Shown here: one piece after another, positions 47,462 to 56,550 of the stretch | Layout of the letters: every line of letters begins with the position of its first letter | Position numbering within the stretch: the stretch's first letter is position 1 | Source of the DNA: Roseateles sp. | GTDB lineage: Bacteria; Pseudomonadota; Gammaproteobacteria; Burkholderiales; Burkholderiaceae_C | Assembly: GCA_019234295.1 (NCBI GenBank) | Contig: JAFALK010000012.1 | Span: 35,669-99,668 of the forward strand | Direction: 5' to 3' | DNA: 64,000 nt | Translations under genes and position numbers: made by a program | Notes under the pieces: model-generated | Seen by the model: the letters and a program-made list of their open reading frames with translations, nothing else | Database searches by the model: none | What the model was told of the DNA's origin: nothing

Positions 47462-48486
47462 GTCGCGGCTGGGGTGGGGTGGGGCCAACGGATCCTGAAC
47501 CAGGGCAGGGCGCCGCCCATCAGTTCCAGGCTCGAATGTTCGCCATGCACCGCGCGCAGGCGCCGGTCCAGCTCAGGAATCGGTAGAAGGCGGGCGGCAC
47601 GCTGCGTGCTGTCGGCATCGGGCCCGAGGGCCTGCAGACGCAGCTCTGCCGCCTCGGTGCTGCCGTGCAGGGATAGGCTCCACAGCGTGTTGCCCTCGTC
47701 GAGCAAGGGGCGCACCAGGGGCAGCAGCACCATGGGCGCGAGCGGCCAGTCGGGCGGATCGGCCAGGCCGACCAGGTGCAGCTTCTCGGTGTGCTGTGCA
47801 TCGACGCTGACGAGATTGGCATAGGCACGCAGGGCGATGAGTTCGCGCGAAAGCGTCGAGACCTCGGCGTCCAGGTGAGGCTGCAGCGCACGCAGCAGCT
47901 CGATCAGCGCCGCGAGCCGGGCCTGAGCGCGCTCGGGCTGCGTGGCGAGTTCGCTGTCGATCAGCGCGAGGCGCTCCGACAGCAGGGCCGGATCGACACG
48001 CGCCTGCAGCGTCAGCAACTGCGCGGCCGCGAGCTTGCGCTGGCGCTCGGTGGCGGCCTCCTGCAGGGCCTTCAGGCGCGTTTGGGCGCGCCTGGAGTAG
48101 CGCAGCTGCACGTAGACCGTCATGCCCAATGCATGCCAGACGAAGCTGGAGCCGGCCAGGAAGATGTCGCTGGCGTGCGTCCACCAGGGGGCCTTGCCCA
48201 GCACGGGGTAGAGCGCGGGCGCGATGATCCAGACGCCGAGCACGATGGTGCTGACGACGCAGGCCGGATAGGCCAGCCAGGCAGGCACCCGGCCGGCGTC
48301 GACCAGAGAGTCTGCCAAGCGCACGAAGAGCACGGCCGGCACGCCGAACTGCAGCACGTTGTAGATGAGCGAGATCAGCAGCCGGTCGCCGCCGGGATTG
48401 CCCAGCGGCGTGCCGTTGGCGAACAGCGTGCCGGCGCCCACGAGCAGCATCCAGGCAAAGTCGGGGCGGCCAAGCTTCACGGCCAT
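47458..48486 (-). CDS. Degenerate LytS-like histidine kinase (predicted pseudokinase)
   Basis: A 342-residue protein with four or five membrane helices in the first 130 residues, a short coiled coil (YSRRAQTRLKALQEAATERQRKLAAAQ) and a His_kinase-like region. The phosphoacceptor box normally reads QxxPHFLFNxL; here it reads QARVDPALLSERL, with Ala at 167 where His belongs. The ATP-binding part lacks the N box (VRPLLDEGNT in place of ENAVKHG) and the DTGVG glycine loop. It should therefore not phosphorylate itself. It is flanked by an intact kinase (10-bp overlap) and the LytTR regulator (4-bp overlap), so a heterodimer or a sensing role is likely. Confidence 0.8.
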   Translation of the reverse strand: MAVKLGRPDFAWMLLVGAGTLFANGTPLGNPGGDRLLISLIYNVLQFGVPAVLFVRLADSLVDAGRVPAWLAYPACVVSTIVLGVWIIAPALYPVLGKAPWWTHASDIFLAGSSFVWHALGMTVYVQLRYSRRAQTRLKALQEAATERQRKLAAAQLLTLQARVDPALLSERLALIDSELATQPERAQARLAALIELLRALQPHLDAEVSTLSRELIALRAYANLVSVDAQHTEKLHLVGLADPPDWPLAPMVLLPLVRPLLDEGNTLWSLSLHGSTEAAELRLQALGPDADSTQRAARLLPIPELDRRLRAVHGEHSSLELMGGALPWFRIRWPHPTPAAT

Positions 48487-49547
48487 GGCAGCTGCAGGCG
48501 CGCGATCAGGCCGCGCGGCTGATTCAGGTGCAGGCTCAGCCGGGCGGCGGGGCCGTGCAGTGCCGCGATGCGCGAGCGCAGGGTCACGAGGCCGGTGCCG
48601 CCGCCGCTGCTCTCGCCCATGCCAACGCCGGTGTCGGCCACCTCCAGCCTCAGCAGGCCCGGCTGTTGCGGGTCGGGGCCAGCGCGAACGCTGATCTCGC
48701 CGCCGGCCACCTGGGGCGTGATGCCGTGCTTGACCGCGTTCTCGGCCAGCGTCAGCAGGCAGGTCGCTGGCACGACGAGCTGTTCCAGCCCCGGTGCGAT
48801 GTCAAAGCTCAGGCTGAGCCGGTCGGGCCCGATACGGCGCTGATGCAGGGCGAGGAAGGCCCGCACCAGGGCCAGTTCGCGCTCCAGTGGCACCTCGGTC
48901 TGGCGCAGCTCGGGCAGTGCCGCGGCCAGGTAGAGCCGCAGGTCCGCCAGCATCGCTCGCGCCGCTTGCGGATCGAGCCGGGCCAGCCGGCGCAGGTGTG
49001 CGAGCGTGTTGAAGAGGAAATGCGGCTCGACCTGGGCCTGCAGTAGGGCCATGCGCGCCTCGTCGAGCTGGCGCGCGAGCATGGGCGCGTTCTGCGACAG
49101 CGAGGCGGCGTCGGCCTCGCCGCGGCGCCGTCGCTGGCGGTATTCGGCCCCAAGGCAGGCGACGGCCGCGAAGCTGGCCTGCACCTGCAGGTCGTAGGGG
49201 TTGTGCGGCAGCATGCTGCCCCGGGTCTGGCCGAGCAGAGTGCCCAGGGCCGGGCACAGCAGGGTCAGGGTGAGGATCTGCAGTCCCAGGCCGTAGGAGC
49301 GCTGCTCCGGACTCTCGGGCAGCCAGGGCTGGCTCATAGTCGCGGCCAGCCACAGGCACCAGATCCAGCCCGACCGGCCGAGCCAGTCGCGCAGACGGGG
49401 ATGGTCCCCACTGGAGCAGTCGCCGAAATGACACGTCAAGGCTGCCGGCAGGAACATGCCGGCGGCGAGCACCAGGCTCAGTCCCGCCGCGATCAGCAGC
49501 TCGCGGCGATCGAATCGTGACGTGCTCGGGGTGGGGATCGGTGGCAC
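48477..49547 (-). CDS. LytS-type sensor histidine kinase
   Basis: A 356-residue kinase with about four membrane helices (17-135), a linker, and a His_kinase/HATPase pair: phosphoacceptor H176 in LQAQVEPHFLFNTLAHLRRL, N box LAENAVKHG, G1 DTGVGMG and a G2-like SGGGTGLVTL. The cognate target is almost certainly the LytTR regulator of the same operon. It starts four bases after the TonB-C-like secreted protein and its 3' end overlaps the pseudokinase by ten bases. Membrane-embedded sensing without a large periplasmic domain is typical of this family. Confidence 0.88.
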   Translation of the reverse strand: MPPIPTPSTSRFDRRELLIAAGLSLVLAAGMFLPAALTCHFGDCSSGDHPRLRDWLGRSGWIWCLWLAATMSQPWLPESPEQRSYGLGLQILTLTLLCPALGTLLGQTRGSMLPHNPYDLQVQASFAAVACLGAEYRQRRRRGEADAASLSQNAPMLARQLDEARMALLQAQVEPHFLFNTLAHLRRLARLDPQAARAMLADLRLYLAAALPELRQTEVPLERELALVRAFLALHQRRIGPDRLSLSFDIAPGLEQLVVPATCLLTLAENAVKHGITPQVAGGEISVRAGPDPQQPGLLRLEVADTGVGMGESSGGGTGLVTLRSRIAALHGPAARLSLHLNQPRGLIARLQLPWP

Positions 49548-49551
49548 AGGG

Positions 49552-49926
49552 TCAACGTGCGACTGAAATCGCGATCATCGGCGCCGATGCAGCAAGCTCG
49601 GACGGCTTCACCGGCTCGGCGAAACGGATTCTAAGGACGTAGCGCTGCGGCGTGCCGCCGTGGCATTCGAGCGACTCCAGGGCCAGGCGCACGGGGGTGC
49701 GGTACTGGCGATAGCCTTGCACGCTGATCTGTCGAACGCTGCCTTTCGCGTCGACCTCGAACTCGGCCATCATGTCGCCTTCCCGGCCCTGGCGTTGCAT
49801 GGCGCTGGCCAGCAATTCGGGCAGTTGCTCGGCGGCGTTGGGACAGACGGCCGGATCGGCGAAGGCGGCGGGTGCGGCCAGGCCCAGCAGGGTCGCAGTG
49901 ACGGTGGCGAGGGTGAAGAACTTCAT
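49552..49926 (-). CDS. Small secreted protein, TonB C-terminal-like
   Basis: A 124-residue exported protein with a clear signal peptide (MKFFTLATVTATLLGLAAPAAFA). The mature 100 residues resemble a TonB C-terminal domain in pattern (LPELLASAMQRQGREGDMMAEFEVDAKGSVRQISVQGY), with two cysteines. ATG 49,926 is preferred over 49,956 because AGGGAG lies eight bases upstream and the signal peptide starts there. It is the first gene of the kinase operon, so it may be the periplasmic input or a regulated output. The family assignment is weak. The 155 bases upstream presumably hold the operon promoter. Confidence 0.6.
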   Translation of the reverse strand: MKFFTLATVTATLLGLAAPAAFADPAVCPNAAEQLPELLASAMQRQGREGDMMAEFEVDAKGSVRQISVQGYRQYRTPVRLALESLECHGGTPQRYVLRIRFAEPVKPSELAASAPMIAISVAR

Positions 49927-50081
49927 GGCGGGCTCCCTGAAAGTGGATGAGGCCACAAAGTTAGGTTGCCGCGCCGCGCAGGTCAGCCTGAGCCAGACGA
50001 AGCTCGGGAATCAGCCGACGAAGCGCAGGCCAAGTCCGACGACCGGCCGCCCCGCGAGCGACTCAGCGGGAGCGCAGCCTC

Positions 50082-51647
50082 TCAGTGCCCACTCAGCTGC
50101 AGCTCCTTGGGCCAACTGAGCCGGTAGTCGGCGCTGAGCTCCTGGCGGGCCTGCGGCGCCAGCGTGAACTCCCAGGCGCGAACGCCAGGCTGCTGTCGCC
50201 AGTCGCCGGGCAGAGGCTGCGGCGTGAGCTGGACCTTGACCTCGAGCTTCTCGTCGCGCGAGACCGGCTGGGCCTCAAGCACTTGTACAAGCGTCGGCGT
50301 CTTGTGAGTGTTGACGACGGTGTAGCGGCGCAGGATGTGGCGCTCGTTGCGGGTGCTGATCAGGCCGCTCTCGGCATGCTCGTCGAGCTCGGGCGCCACG
50401 TCCACGCGCACGGCCTCGTCGTGGCCGAAGAGCAAGTCGAGCTTGTCGTTGTGGGCGAAGGCGAGCTGGGTCTCGCCGACGTAGGCGCCGTCGCGGAACA
50501 TCTGCATGGGGCCGAGCGGCCAGGCGCCTTCGGGCCGCGTCGATTCGGCGACGAGGTAGGCCGCGGCCTGGGACTGCGGGTTCACGCGCGAAACGAGGCG
50601 CACCGTGAGGGGCTCCTGGGTCAGCATCAGCGCGACCTTGTCGCTACCGCTCTGGACGTCGACCGGGACAGGCAGGGCGAACTCGCTGGCATAGGTGCCG
50701 GCGAAGACGGACACGTCGAAGTCCTGGGCTTGCTTGCGTACACCCGTAAGCGCAACAGTTTCCAGCATCTGGACAGCCGGTGCCGGAGCGGCCAAGGCAC
50801 GGGGCTTGAACTCTGGCGCCTCCGCTTTGGGATCACGCAGGCCCAGGGTCCACGACGATGGCGGCTCCATGCCCATGGCATCGTGCGGCTCCACGGTGGA
50901 GAGCACGAGCTTCACGCCCCGCCAGTCCTCGCCGGTCTTCTGGCCCACACGCGCATGGCGCTCGATGCGCAGCAGGCCCGAGGCGGTGTCGAGCCAGCTG
51001 CGATAAAAGGGCTGCCAGCCGGCGTCGCTCGTGCGTGCCGTGACGCGCAGCTCGGCATCGTGCTCGACGATCAGCCGCGCGCGCAGCGTGGCCACCTGCG
51101 GATTGGCCTGCTGAATCCGCAGGCGTTCGGCGAGCAGGGGCGCGAGCTGGTCGTTCAGGCCGCGCAGCTTCTCGCGCAAGGCCGTCTGCTGTTGGCGAGC
51201 GGCCAGGGCGGCCTTGGCCACCTGCTCGGCCGCCGCGCTGATTTGCGTGGCGGGGATGCTCTGGCCCACGTTCTTCAGCGTGGCCTGTGCCAGCTCCTGC
51301 GCATCGACCTCGTTGCTCAGGCTTTGCGTCTGCGCTTCGAGTTCGCGGATGCGCCTTTCCAGCGGCGTGTTGCGACACTCGGGCGCGGCGCTGCGGGGCA
51401 CGGTCTGCACACCGAACTCGGCCACTCGCACACCGGGTCCGGCCATCTGCAGGGTGTCTTCGCTGAAATGTGTGGATAGGCAGCCCAGCACCAGGGCCGA
51501 CTGACCGGCTTTGACCGGCACCACGCGCTCCACGGTGGCGCCGCCTGGGTAGACCAGGACCTTGTCGATACGTGCGTCCTGGGCCTGGGCTTGGGCCTGG
51601 GCCTGGATTGCCACGGCCAGCAGGGCCCACACACAAGTCTTACGCAT
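50082..51647 (-). CDS. DUF4139-family exported protein
   Basis: A 521-residue protein with a signal peptide ending in a Gln-Ala repeat (residues 15-23). It has a DUF4140-like N-terminal part ([29 protein letters not shown]), a helical coiled region (about 105-190) and a DUF4139 beta-rich C-terminal half ([30 protein letters not shown] to the end). Members of this group are called mucoidy inhibitor A homologues; the biochemical role is unknown. ATG 51,647 begins the signal peptide; the longer open frame upstream is antisense to queC. It diverges from queC across 44 bp. Confidence 0.82.
   Translation of the reverse strand: MRKTCVWALLAVAIQAQAQAQAQDARIDKVLVYPGGATVERVVPVKAGQSALVLGCLSTHFSEDTLQMAGPGVRVAEFGVQTVPRSAAPECRNTPLERRIRELEAQTQSLSNEVDAQELAQATLKNVGQSIPATQISAAAEQVAKAALAARQQQTALREKLRGLNDQLAPLLAERLRIQQANPQVATLRARLIVEHDAELRVTARTSDAGWQPFYRSWLDTASGLLRIERHARVGQKTGEDWRGVKLVLSTVEPHDAMGMEPPSSWTLGLRDPKAEAPEFKPRALAAPAPAVQMLETVALTGVRKQAQDFDVSVFAGTYASEFALPVPVDVQSGSDKVALMLTQEPLTVRLVSRVNPQSQAAAYLVAESTRPEGAWPLGPMQMFRDGAYVGETQLAFAHNDKLDLLFGHDEAVRVDVAPELDEHAESGLISTRNERHILRRYTVVNTHKTPTLVQVLEAQPVSRDEKLEVKVQLTPQPLPGDWRQQPGVRAWEFTLAPQARQELSADYRLSWPKELQLSGH
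51579..51605 (-). repeat. Gln-Ala codon repeat in the signal peptide of the DUF4139 protein
   Basis: Nine codons, alternately CAG/CAA and GCC, give Q-A-Q-A-Q-A-Q-A-Q at the end of the signal peptide. The 6-bp unit is prone to slippage but always in frame. Confidence 0.8.
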
Positions 51648-51691
51648 TGCTCGTCTCCAAAAAGCTTCAGGGGACCATAACATGCACTCCC

Positions 51692-52411
51692 ATGGATACC
51701 CACCCCCAAGCCAACACGCGGCGCAAAGCCCTTGTGCTCTTCTCCGGCGGCCAGGATTCCACGGCCTGCCTGGCCTGGGCGCTGGATCGTTATGCCGAGG
51801 TCGAGACCCTCGGTTTCGACTACGGCCAGCGCCATCGCATCGAGCTTGAATGCCGCAAGACCGTGCGCGCCGAGATGACCCGTCAGTTCCCGCATTGGGC
51901 GGCCAAGCTCGGCGAGGATCACCTGCTCGATCTCTCGCTGCTGGGCCAGATCTCCGACACCGCCCTGACCGACGCCCGCGCCATCGAGATGCAGGCCAAC
52001 GGCCTGCCCAACACCTTTGTGCCGGGGCGCAATCTGCTGTTCCTGACCTTCGCGGCAACGCTGGCGTACCGCCGCGGCGCGAGCGTGCTCGTCGGCGGCA
52101 TGTGCGAGACCGACTACTCGGGCTACCCCGATTGTCGCGACAACACGCTCAAGGCGCTGCAGGTGGCGCTGAGCCTGGGCCTGGACCAGCCAATGACGCT
52201 GGAAACGCCGCTGATGTTCATCACCAAGGCCGAGACCTGGGCCATGACCGAGGCGCTCGGCGGCGCGGCGCTGAACGAGCTGATCATCGAGCACACCCAC
52301 ACCTGCTATCTCGGCGAGCGCAAGCAGCGCCACGCCTGGGGCTGGGGCTGCGGTGCCTGCCCGGCCTGCGAGTTGCGCGCGGCCGGCTATGAGCAATTCC
52401 GCCACTCATGA
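51692..52411 (+). CDS. queC: 7-cyano-7-deazaguanine synthase
   Basis: A 239-residue PP-loop ATPase that converts 7-carboxy-7-deazaguanine to preQ0 in the queuosine pathway. The nucleotide loop is [12 protein letters not shown] (16-27), followed by [11 protein letters not shown], and [12 protein letters not shown]. The C-terminal zinc-binding cysteines lie in [14 protein letters not shown] with the upstream [11 protein letters not shown] 51,692 gives the family length; an upstream ATG at 51,682 is out of frame. The stop overlaps the lemA start by four bases (ATGA). folE, which makes the pathway's first precursor, lies 2 kb away on the other strand. Confidence 0.93.
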   Translation: MDTHPQANTRRKALVLFSGGQDSTACLAWALDRYAEVETLGFDYGQRHRIELECRKTVRAEMTRQFPHWAAKLGEDHLLDLSLLGQISDTALTDARAIEMQANGLPNTFVPGRNLLFLTFAATLAYRRGASVLVGGMCETDYSGYPDCRDNTLKALQVALSLGLDQPMTLETPLMFITKAETWAMTEALGGAALNELIIEHTHTCYLGERKQRHAWGWGCGACPACELRAAGYEQFRHS

Positions 52412-52950
52412 GCTGGAGCGGGCTGGGACTGTTCTTGCTGGCGACGCTCTTCTTCTGGGGCGTGGGCGCCTACAACCGCCTCATGCGGCTGCGCAACGCC
52501 ATCGGCGAGGCCTTTTATCTGCTCGACCGCCACCTCGGCGAGCGTGGCAGCGTCTGCGCCAAAGTGACCGAGGCGCTGCGGCCGCTGGTGCCGAGCGAGG
52601 CCGCGAGCTTCGATGCGCTCGACAAGGCCCAGGCCGAAGCCGAGATAGCCGCCCAGGCCGCCCGTTCCAAGCCCTATGCGGGCGACCCCATCGGCCAGCT
52701 TGCCGTGAGCGGCGCGCTGCATGCGGCGGCTCTTGCGCGGATCATGTCCATGCTGGACCACCACCCCGAGCTGCGCGAGCAGGCCGGTGTGGACGCGCTG
52801 GTGGACGAGCTCAAGCTGATCGAGCGCCAGAGGGCTTTTGCGCGCCAGCTTTTCAACCAGGCCGTGGCGAAGTACAACGAGGCCCAGTCCCAGTTCCCCA
52901 CGCGCGTGCTGGCCGGGCTCTATGGCTTTGCTGAAGCACGCATGCTTTGA
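52408..52950 (+). CDS. lemA: LemA-family protein
   Basis: A 180-residue protein with an N-terminal membrane helix (4-20) followed by the LemA helical bundle: [28 protein letters not shown] (20-48) and the C-terminal [26 protein letters not shown] (about 150-176), both family hallmarks. LemA proteins sit in the envelope; their function is not settled. The usual companion membrane protein or metallopeptidase is missing here. Its ATG overlaps the queC stop, and the cytochrome gene begins two bases after its stop, so it lies inside an operon with sulfide-oxidation genes. Confidence 0.85.
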   Translation: MSWSGLGLFLLATLFFWGVGAYNRLMRLRNAIGEAFYLLDRHLGERGSVCAKVTEALRPLVPSEAASFDALDKAQAEAEIAAQAARSKPYAGDPIGQLAVSGALHAAALARIMSMLDHHPELREQAGVDALVDELKLIERQRAFARQLFNQAVAKYNEAQSQFPTRVLAGLYGFAEARML

Positions 52951-52952
52951 CC

Positions 52953-53258
52953 ATGCGACTGCTCGCTTGTCTGCTGATCCTCGCAACGGGTGCGGCCCAG
53001 GCCGAGCCCGATCTGCGCCTGCGCGCGCTGGCGGCCAACTGCGCCGGCTGCCACGGCACTGAGGGCCGCGCGCCGAGGTATTCGCTCGTGCCCGGTCTGG
53101 CCGGCATGCCCGCGGCGCATTTCATCGTGCAGATGAAGGCCTTCAAGAGCGGCGCGCGCCAGGGCACGGTGATGCCGCAACTGGCCAAGGGCTTCAGCGA
53201 GGCGCAGATCCTCGCGCTGGCGAACTACTTCGCGGCGCACAAGGGAAGTGCGCCGTGA
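52953..53258 (+). CDS. fccA: Class I cytochrome c, flavocytochrome c subunit
   Basis: A 101-residue periplasmic monohaem cytochrome: signal peptide (1-17, GAAQAEPD), the haem-binding CAGCH (about 30-34) near the N-terminus and the distal methionine in GTVMPQLAKGFSEAQ (about residue 75), then the usual C-terminal LANYFAAH helix. Directly upstream of the fccB-like flavoprotein, it should take electrons from sulfide oxidation to the respiratory chain. ATG 52,953 is preferred over a TTG six bases upstream. Most FccA proteins are dihaem and longer; this is the small monohaem form. A SoxE-like name would be equally fair. Confidence 0.82.
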   Translation: MRLLACLLILATGAAQAEPDLRLRALAANCAGCHGTEGRAPRYSLVPGLAGMPAAHFIVQMKAFKSGARQGTVMPQLAKGFSEAQILALANYFAAHKGSAP

Positions 53259-54496
53259 TGCGCCGGCGCGAGCTGGTGCTCGGCGCAGCGGCCCTGCCGC
53301 TGGTGGCGCGCGTCGCTAGCCGGGCGCGCGTCGTGGTGGTCGGCGGCGGCTATGGGGGCGCGACGGCGGCCAAGTACCTGCGCCTCTTCTCGGGCGGCGC
53401 GATCGACGTCGCGCTCGTGGAGCCCGAGGCGGCCTTTGTCTCCTGCCCCATGTCCAATCTCCTGCTGGCCGGCGCCTCGGGCCTGGCCGACATCACGAGG
53501 CCCTACGATGCGCTCGCCAGCCGCCATGGCGTGCAACTCGTGCGCGACCGCGCCAGTGGCGTCGATGCCGGCAAGCGGCGCGTGATGCTCGAGCGCGGTG
53601 AGCCGCTACCCTATGACAAGCTCGTGCTCGCGCCGGGCATCTCGATGATGTGGGACGAGGTCGAGGGCCTTGCAGCCGAACGCGCCCATGTGCTGCAGGC
53701 CTGGAAGGCGGGGCCGGAGACGGTCGCCCTGCGCCGCCAGCTCGAGCAAATGCCCGAGGGCGGCGTGTTCGCCATCGCCATCCCCGAGGCGCCCTACCGC
53801 TGCCCGCCGGGCCCCTACGAGCGCGCCTGCCTCGTGGCCGACTGGATGCGGCAGGCCAAGCCGCGCGCCAAGGTGCTGATCCTCGACGCCAACGAGGACG
53901 TCACCTCCAAGGGAGCACTGTTCAAGCGCGTGTGGGCCGAGCGCTATGCGGGCATCATCGAATACCGGCCGCAGAACAAGCTCGTGGCCGTGGATGGCAA
54001 CACGCTCAAGTTCGAGCTGGCCGACGAAGTGCGGGCCGATGTGCTCAACGTGCTGCCACCGATGCGGGCCGGCGAGATCGCCATCGCCGCGGGCCTGGCC
54101 AACAGCAACGGCCGCTGGTGCCAGGTGCATTTCCGCAATTTCGAATCGACGGCGGCGCCGCACATCCACGTGATCGGCGACTCGATCCAGATCGCCAACG
54201 CCATACCCAAGAGCGGCCACATGGCCAACGCCCAGGCCAAGGTCGTGGCCGCGGCGATCACGGCCGAGCTGAGCGGGCAGGAGATCGACCCCGCGCCGAT
54301 GCTGACCAACACCTGCTACAGCTTCACCGAGTTGCAGCGGGCCGTGCACGTCGCGAGCGTGCACGAGTATGTTGCCGCAGAGTCCACGTTCAAGCCGGTG
54401 GCCGGAGCGGGCGGCTTGTCTGCCACACCCTCTGAAATGGAAGCGCGCTACGCCTTCAACTGGGCGAAGACCATCTGGGACGACGTGTTGGCCTAA
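53255..54496 (+). CDS. fccB: Flavocytochrome c sulfide dehydrogenase, flavoprotein subunit
   Basis: A 413-residue FAD protein that oxidises sulfide in the periplasm. A twin-arginine-type signal (RRRELVLGAAALPLVA) is followed by the dinucleotide fold VVVVGGGYGGATAAKYL and the redox-site cysteines: C183 and C192 in YRCPPGPYERAC and C354 in LTNTCYSF, matching the family's Cys pair. The C-terminal MLTNTCYSFTELQRAVHVASVHEY region is the FCSD flavin-binding domain. GTG 53,255 overlaps the cytochrome stop (GTGA) and has AAGGGA eight bases upstream; ATG 53,258 is equally possible. It converges on folE with a three-base stop overlap. Confidence 0.88.
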   Translation: MMRRRELVLGAAALPLVARVASRARVVVVGGGYGGATAAKYLRLFSGGAIDVALVEPEAAFVSCPMSNLLLAGASGLADITRPYDALASRHGVQLVRDRASGVDAGKRRVMLERGEPLPYDKLVLAPGISMMWDEVEGLAAERAHVLQAWKAGPETVALRRQLEQMPEGGVFAIAIPEAPYRCPPGPYERACLVADWMRQAKPRAKVLILDANEDVTSKGALFKRVWAERYAGIIEYRPQNKLVAVDGNTLKFELADEVRADVLNVLPPMRAGEIAIAAGLANSNGRWCQVHFRNFESTAAPHIHVIGDSIQIANAIPKSGHMANAQAKVVAAAITAELSGQEIDPAPMLTNTCYSFTELQRAVHVASVHEYVAAESTFKPVAGAGGLSATPSEMEARYAFNWAKTIWDDVLA

Positions 54497-55170
54497 GCGC
54501 CTCTCAAGGAAAGGAACTCGCGGCGCAGCGCCGCGTCCTTCAGGAAGGCGCCGCGCATCACGCTGCTGGTCATCTTGGCCTCGTTGTCCTTGACGCCGCG
54601 CCAGTGCATGCAGAAGTGGTCGGCCTCCATGACCACGGCCAAGCCGTCGGGCTGCACGCGCTGCTCGATCTCGTCGGCCAGCATGACGATGGCCTCTTCC
54701 TGGATCTGCGGGCGGCTCATGACCCAGTCGGTGATGCGCACGTACTTGGACAGGCCGATCAGGTTGGAATGCTCGTTGGGCATCACCCCGATCCAGACCC
54801 GGCCCATGATGGGGCAGAGGTGGTGCGAGCAGGCGCTGCGCACCGTGATCGGCCCCACCATCATCAGCTCGTTGAGCCGGGCCACGTTGGGGAACTCGGT
54901 CACCTCGGGCGCGCGCGTGAAGCGGCCCTTGAAGACCTCGCGCACGAACATCTTGGCCACCCGCTTGGCGGTGTCCTGGGTGTTGTGGTCGCTGTCGGTG
55001 TCGATGACCAGGGCCTTGAGCACCTCGGCCATTCGGGCTTGCACCTCGGCCTGCAACTCGTCGAGCTCGCCGTCCTCAATGAAGGCCGAGATGTTGTCGT
55101 TGGCGTGATGCCGGAAGCCCGCCGAGACCAGGCGGTAGCGGATGCGTTCGGAGGCGGGGGGCTTACTCAT
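54493..55170 (-). CDS. folE: GTP cyclohydrolase I
   Basis: A 225-residue type I cyclohydrolase producing dihydroneopterin triphosphate, the start of folate and queuosine synthesis. The core shows RLNELMMVGPITVRSACSHHLCPIMGRVWIGVMP with the zinc ligands (Cys and His of CSHHLC), the KYVRITDWVMSRPQIQE helix and DHFCMHWRGV near the C-terminus with the third zinc Cys. ATG 55,170 starts at MSKPPASER. It diverges from rsmB across 57 bp. Confidence 0.93.
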   Translation of the reverse strand: MSKPPASERIRYRLVSAGFRHHANDNISAFIEDGELDELQAEVQARMAEVLKALVIDTDSDHNTQDTAKRVAKMFVREVFKGRFTRAPEVTEFPNVARLNELMMVGPITVRSACSHHLCPIMGRVWIGVMPNEHSNLIGLSKYVRITDWVMSRPQIQEEAIVMLADEIEQRVQPDGLAVVMEADHFCMHWRGVKDNEAKMTSSVMRGAFLKDAALRREFLSLRGA

Positions 55171-55227
55171 CGGGGCGGATACGTGACTTTGCAATGGGCG
55201 ACATTGTGGGCCCTCTAAACTTCGGGC

Positions 55228-56550
55228 GTGTCTTCTGCTCCCCAATCCGCCCCGCTGCACCAGCTCTTGCAGCAAGCCGCCGAGGCCGTCCAGGCGGTGC
55301 GCCAGGGCCGTTCGCTGACCGATGCCTTGGCCCGTTGTCCCCCGGCCCTGCGCCCCGGCACCCAGGCCCTGAGCTTTCTGACCCTGCGCCGTCTCGGCGC
55401 GGTGGACGCGCTGCGCAAGCTGCTCGCCCCCAAGCGCCCGGCGCCCAGGGTGGAGGGGCTGCTGCTCGTCGCCCTGGCCCTGCTGTGGCCCGACGAAACG
55501 CCGCCCTATGCCGAGCACACGGTGGTGGACCAGACGATCAAGGCGCTCAAGGACCGACATAGCAGCGGCTTTGTCAATGCCGTGCTGCGTCGCTTTGTGC
55601 GCGAGCGCGAGGCCCTGGTCGCTGCCGTGCAGGCCGATCCGGTCGCCGAGCACAACCATCCGCTGTGGTGGATCGAGATGCTCAAGGCCGACTATCCGCA
55701 GCAGTGGCAGGCCATTCTTGCTGCCAACAACCAGCATCCACCCATGACCCTGCGCCCGCGTGCTGGGGCCGAGGCCTATCTCCAGCGTTTGACCGAGGCG
55801 GGCATTGCGGCCCGCAAGGTCGGCGTGGGTGGGCACGAAGCCGTGGCTCTGGAGCGAGCGCTGCCGGTGGCCAGCCTGCCGGGCTTTGCCGAGGGTGAGG
55901 TCTCGGTACAGGACCTCGCTGCCCAGCTGGCCGCGCCGCTGTTGCTTGCGGGCGAGCCACCATTGAATGCGCGCGTGCTGGACGCCTGTTCGGCGCCCGG
56001 CGGCAAGACGGCCCACCTGCTGGAGCTGCGCCCGGACCTGGATCTGCTCGCCCTGGACGCTGACGCGAGTCGCCTGGCCCGCGTGCGCGAAAACCTCGAG
56101 CGGCTGCACCTTCAGGCCGAGACCCGCGCCGCGGACGCCCGCGAGCTGGCCTCCTGGCACGACGGCCGCCTCTTCGACGCCATCTTGCTCGACGCGCCCT
56201 GCAGCGCCTCCGGCATCGTCCGACGCCATCCCGATGCGCGCTGGCTGCGCCGGCGCGAGGACATCGATCAGCTGGCCGCCCTGCAGGCCGAACTGCTCGA
56301 CGCCTTGTGGCCCTTGCTGAAGGCGGGTGGCCGCATGGTCTACGCCACCTGCTCGGTCTTCAAGGCCGAGGGCGCCCACCAGATCGACGCATTTTTGCAA
56401 CGGCATCCGGACGCTCAAAGCCTTGACGTGGCGGGCTTCACAGGCCATCTGCTCCCCCTGGTCGACAATGGCCCGGCAGCCGGGACGGACCCGGCAGGGC
56501 CGTCGGATCTCGACGGTTTCTATTACGCCCTGCTGGTCAAGAGCCGTTGA
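55228..56550 (+). CDS. rsmB: 16S rRNA (cytosine-967-C5)-methyltransferase
   Basis: A 440-residue rRNA methyltransferase. An N-terminal NusB-like domain (about 1-150, with VDQTIKALKDRHSSGFVNAVLRRF) is followed by a Rossmann methyltransferase domain with the SAM motif LDACSAPGGKTAHLLEL and the two catalytic cysteines in LDAPCSASGIVRRHPD and YATCSVF. The start is GTG at 55,228. It leads a run with DUF4390, ntrY and ntrX in which each stop overlaps the next start by three or four bases. folE diverges upstream. Confidence 0.92.
   Translation: MSSAPQSAPLHQLLQQAAEAVQAVRQGRSLTDALARCPPALRPGTQALSFLTLRRLGAVDALRKLLAPKRPAPRVEGLLLVALALLWPDETPPYAEHTVVDQTIKALKDRHSSGFVNAVLRRFVREREALVAAVQADPVAEHNHPLWWIEMLKADYPQQWQAILAANNQHPPMTLRPRAGAEAYLQRLTEAGIAARKVGVGGHEAVALERALPVASLPGFAEGEVSVQDLAAQLAAPLLLAGEPPLNARVLDACSAPGGKTAHLLELRPDLDLLALDADASRLARVRENLERLHLQAETRAADARELASWHDGRLFDAILLDAPCSASGIVRRHPDARWLRRREDIDQLAALQAELLDALWPLLKAGGRMVYATCSVFKAEGAHQIDAFLQRHPDAQSLDVAGFTGHLLPLVDNGPAAGTDPAGPSDLDGFYYALLVKSR

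Noticed and set aside
51648..51691. preQ1 riboswitch upstream of queC
   Set aside because: Only 44 bases separate queC from the divergent gene, and neither the hairpin nor the A-rich tail of a preQ1 aptamer can be seen.
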